From: CAYUPI01 sp964446585
GTDB taxonomy: Bacteria; Verrucomicrobiota; Verrucomicrobiia; Limisphaerales; UBA8199
DNA: 32,124 nt
NCBI GenBank assembly: GCA_964446585.1
Contig: CAYUPI010000063.1
Coordinates: 1 to 32,124 of the forward strand
Reading direction: 5' to 3'
Within the stretch, counting starts at the first letter, position 1, and every line of letters begins with the position of its first letter. Below are positions 32,017-32,124 of this stretch, one piece after another. The position numbers and the translations under genes are program-made. Below the pieces are notes generated by a model. It searched no databases. It was not told the origin of the DNA and saw nothing but the letters and a program-made list of their open reading frames with translations.

Positions 32017-32124
32017 GCCAGCCCAGATTTGGTTTCCCTTTTCCAAAATTCCCGTCCATTAGCGTTTATTAAAGCGTTTCAATAAAAACTATAGCCATTT
32101 GGGAAGGGGTGTGCTAGGCTCTGT

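Overview
The window looks like a chromosomal segment from a Verrucomicrobiota bacterium, probably the Pedosphaera/Limisphaera (former subdivision 3) side. This rests on gene families I recognise: two PSD1-type proteins (DUF1549/DUF1553, one with an N-terminal planctomycete cytochrome c domain), two DUF1501 proteins, a MoxR/DUF58/DUF4159 cluster and an FG-GAP propeller protein. The intergenic gaps are also full of short dispersed repeat words. No rRNA, tRNA, CRISPR array, integrase or transposase was seen.

Layout. 1-5400 (+): an M29 aminopeptidase overlapping by one base a succinate dehydrogenase/fumarate reductase set (membrane anchor, flavoprotein, iron-sulfur protein), then a small TPR-like protein. 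5488-7733 (-): a LysR regulator, cytidine deaminase and purine nucleoside phosphorylase; the last two overlap and form a nucleoside-salvage pair. 7802-9976 (+): a MoeB/ThiF-type E1 enzyme fused to rhodanese, and a PPK2 polyphosphate kinase. 9980-15794: a DUF1501 gene (-), a cytochrome P450 (+) and a DUF1549/DUF1553 gene (-); the P450 sits in the opposite orientation between two genes that are normally adjacent. 15946-21827 (-): a large TPR plus HExxH peptidase protein, DUF4159, MoxR ATPase and DUF58, with a repeat-filled gap before DUF58. 21967-22980 (-): an AI-2E/PerM family permease. 23414-29464 (+): a secreted seven-repeat FG-GAP protein, a PSCyt1-DUF1549-DUF1553 protein and its DUF1501 partner. 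29709-31411 (-): a DUF6932 nucleotidyltransferase-like protein with a 69-aa coiled-coil partner, then a DUF433 antitoxin next to a broken DUF5615 toxin. 31412-32124: non-coding, with a decayed tandem repeat of about 240 bp.

The most notable observations are: (i) a membrane anchor with paired Cys/His motifs in an Sdh1-like succinate dehydrogenase; (ii) both PSD1 paralogues carrying dispersed-repeat DNA in frame inside their coding sequences; (iii) a P450 splitting a PSD1/DUF1501 pair; (iv) a toxin pseudogene beside an intact antitoxin; (v) several families of long inverted repeats, two copies of one lying just 3' of plus-strand genes. All functional statements come from reading motifs by eye; no database search was possible.
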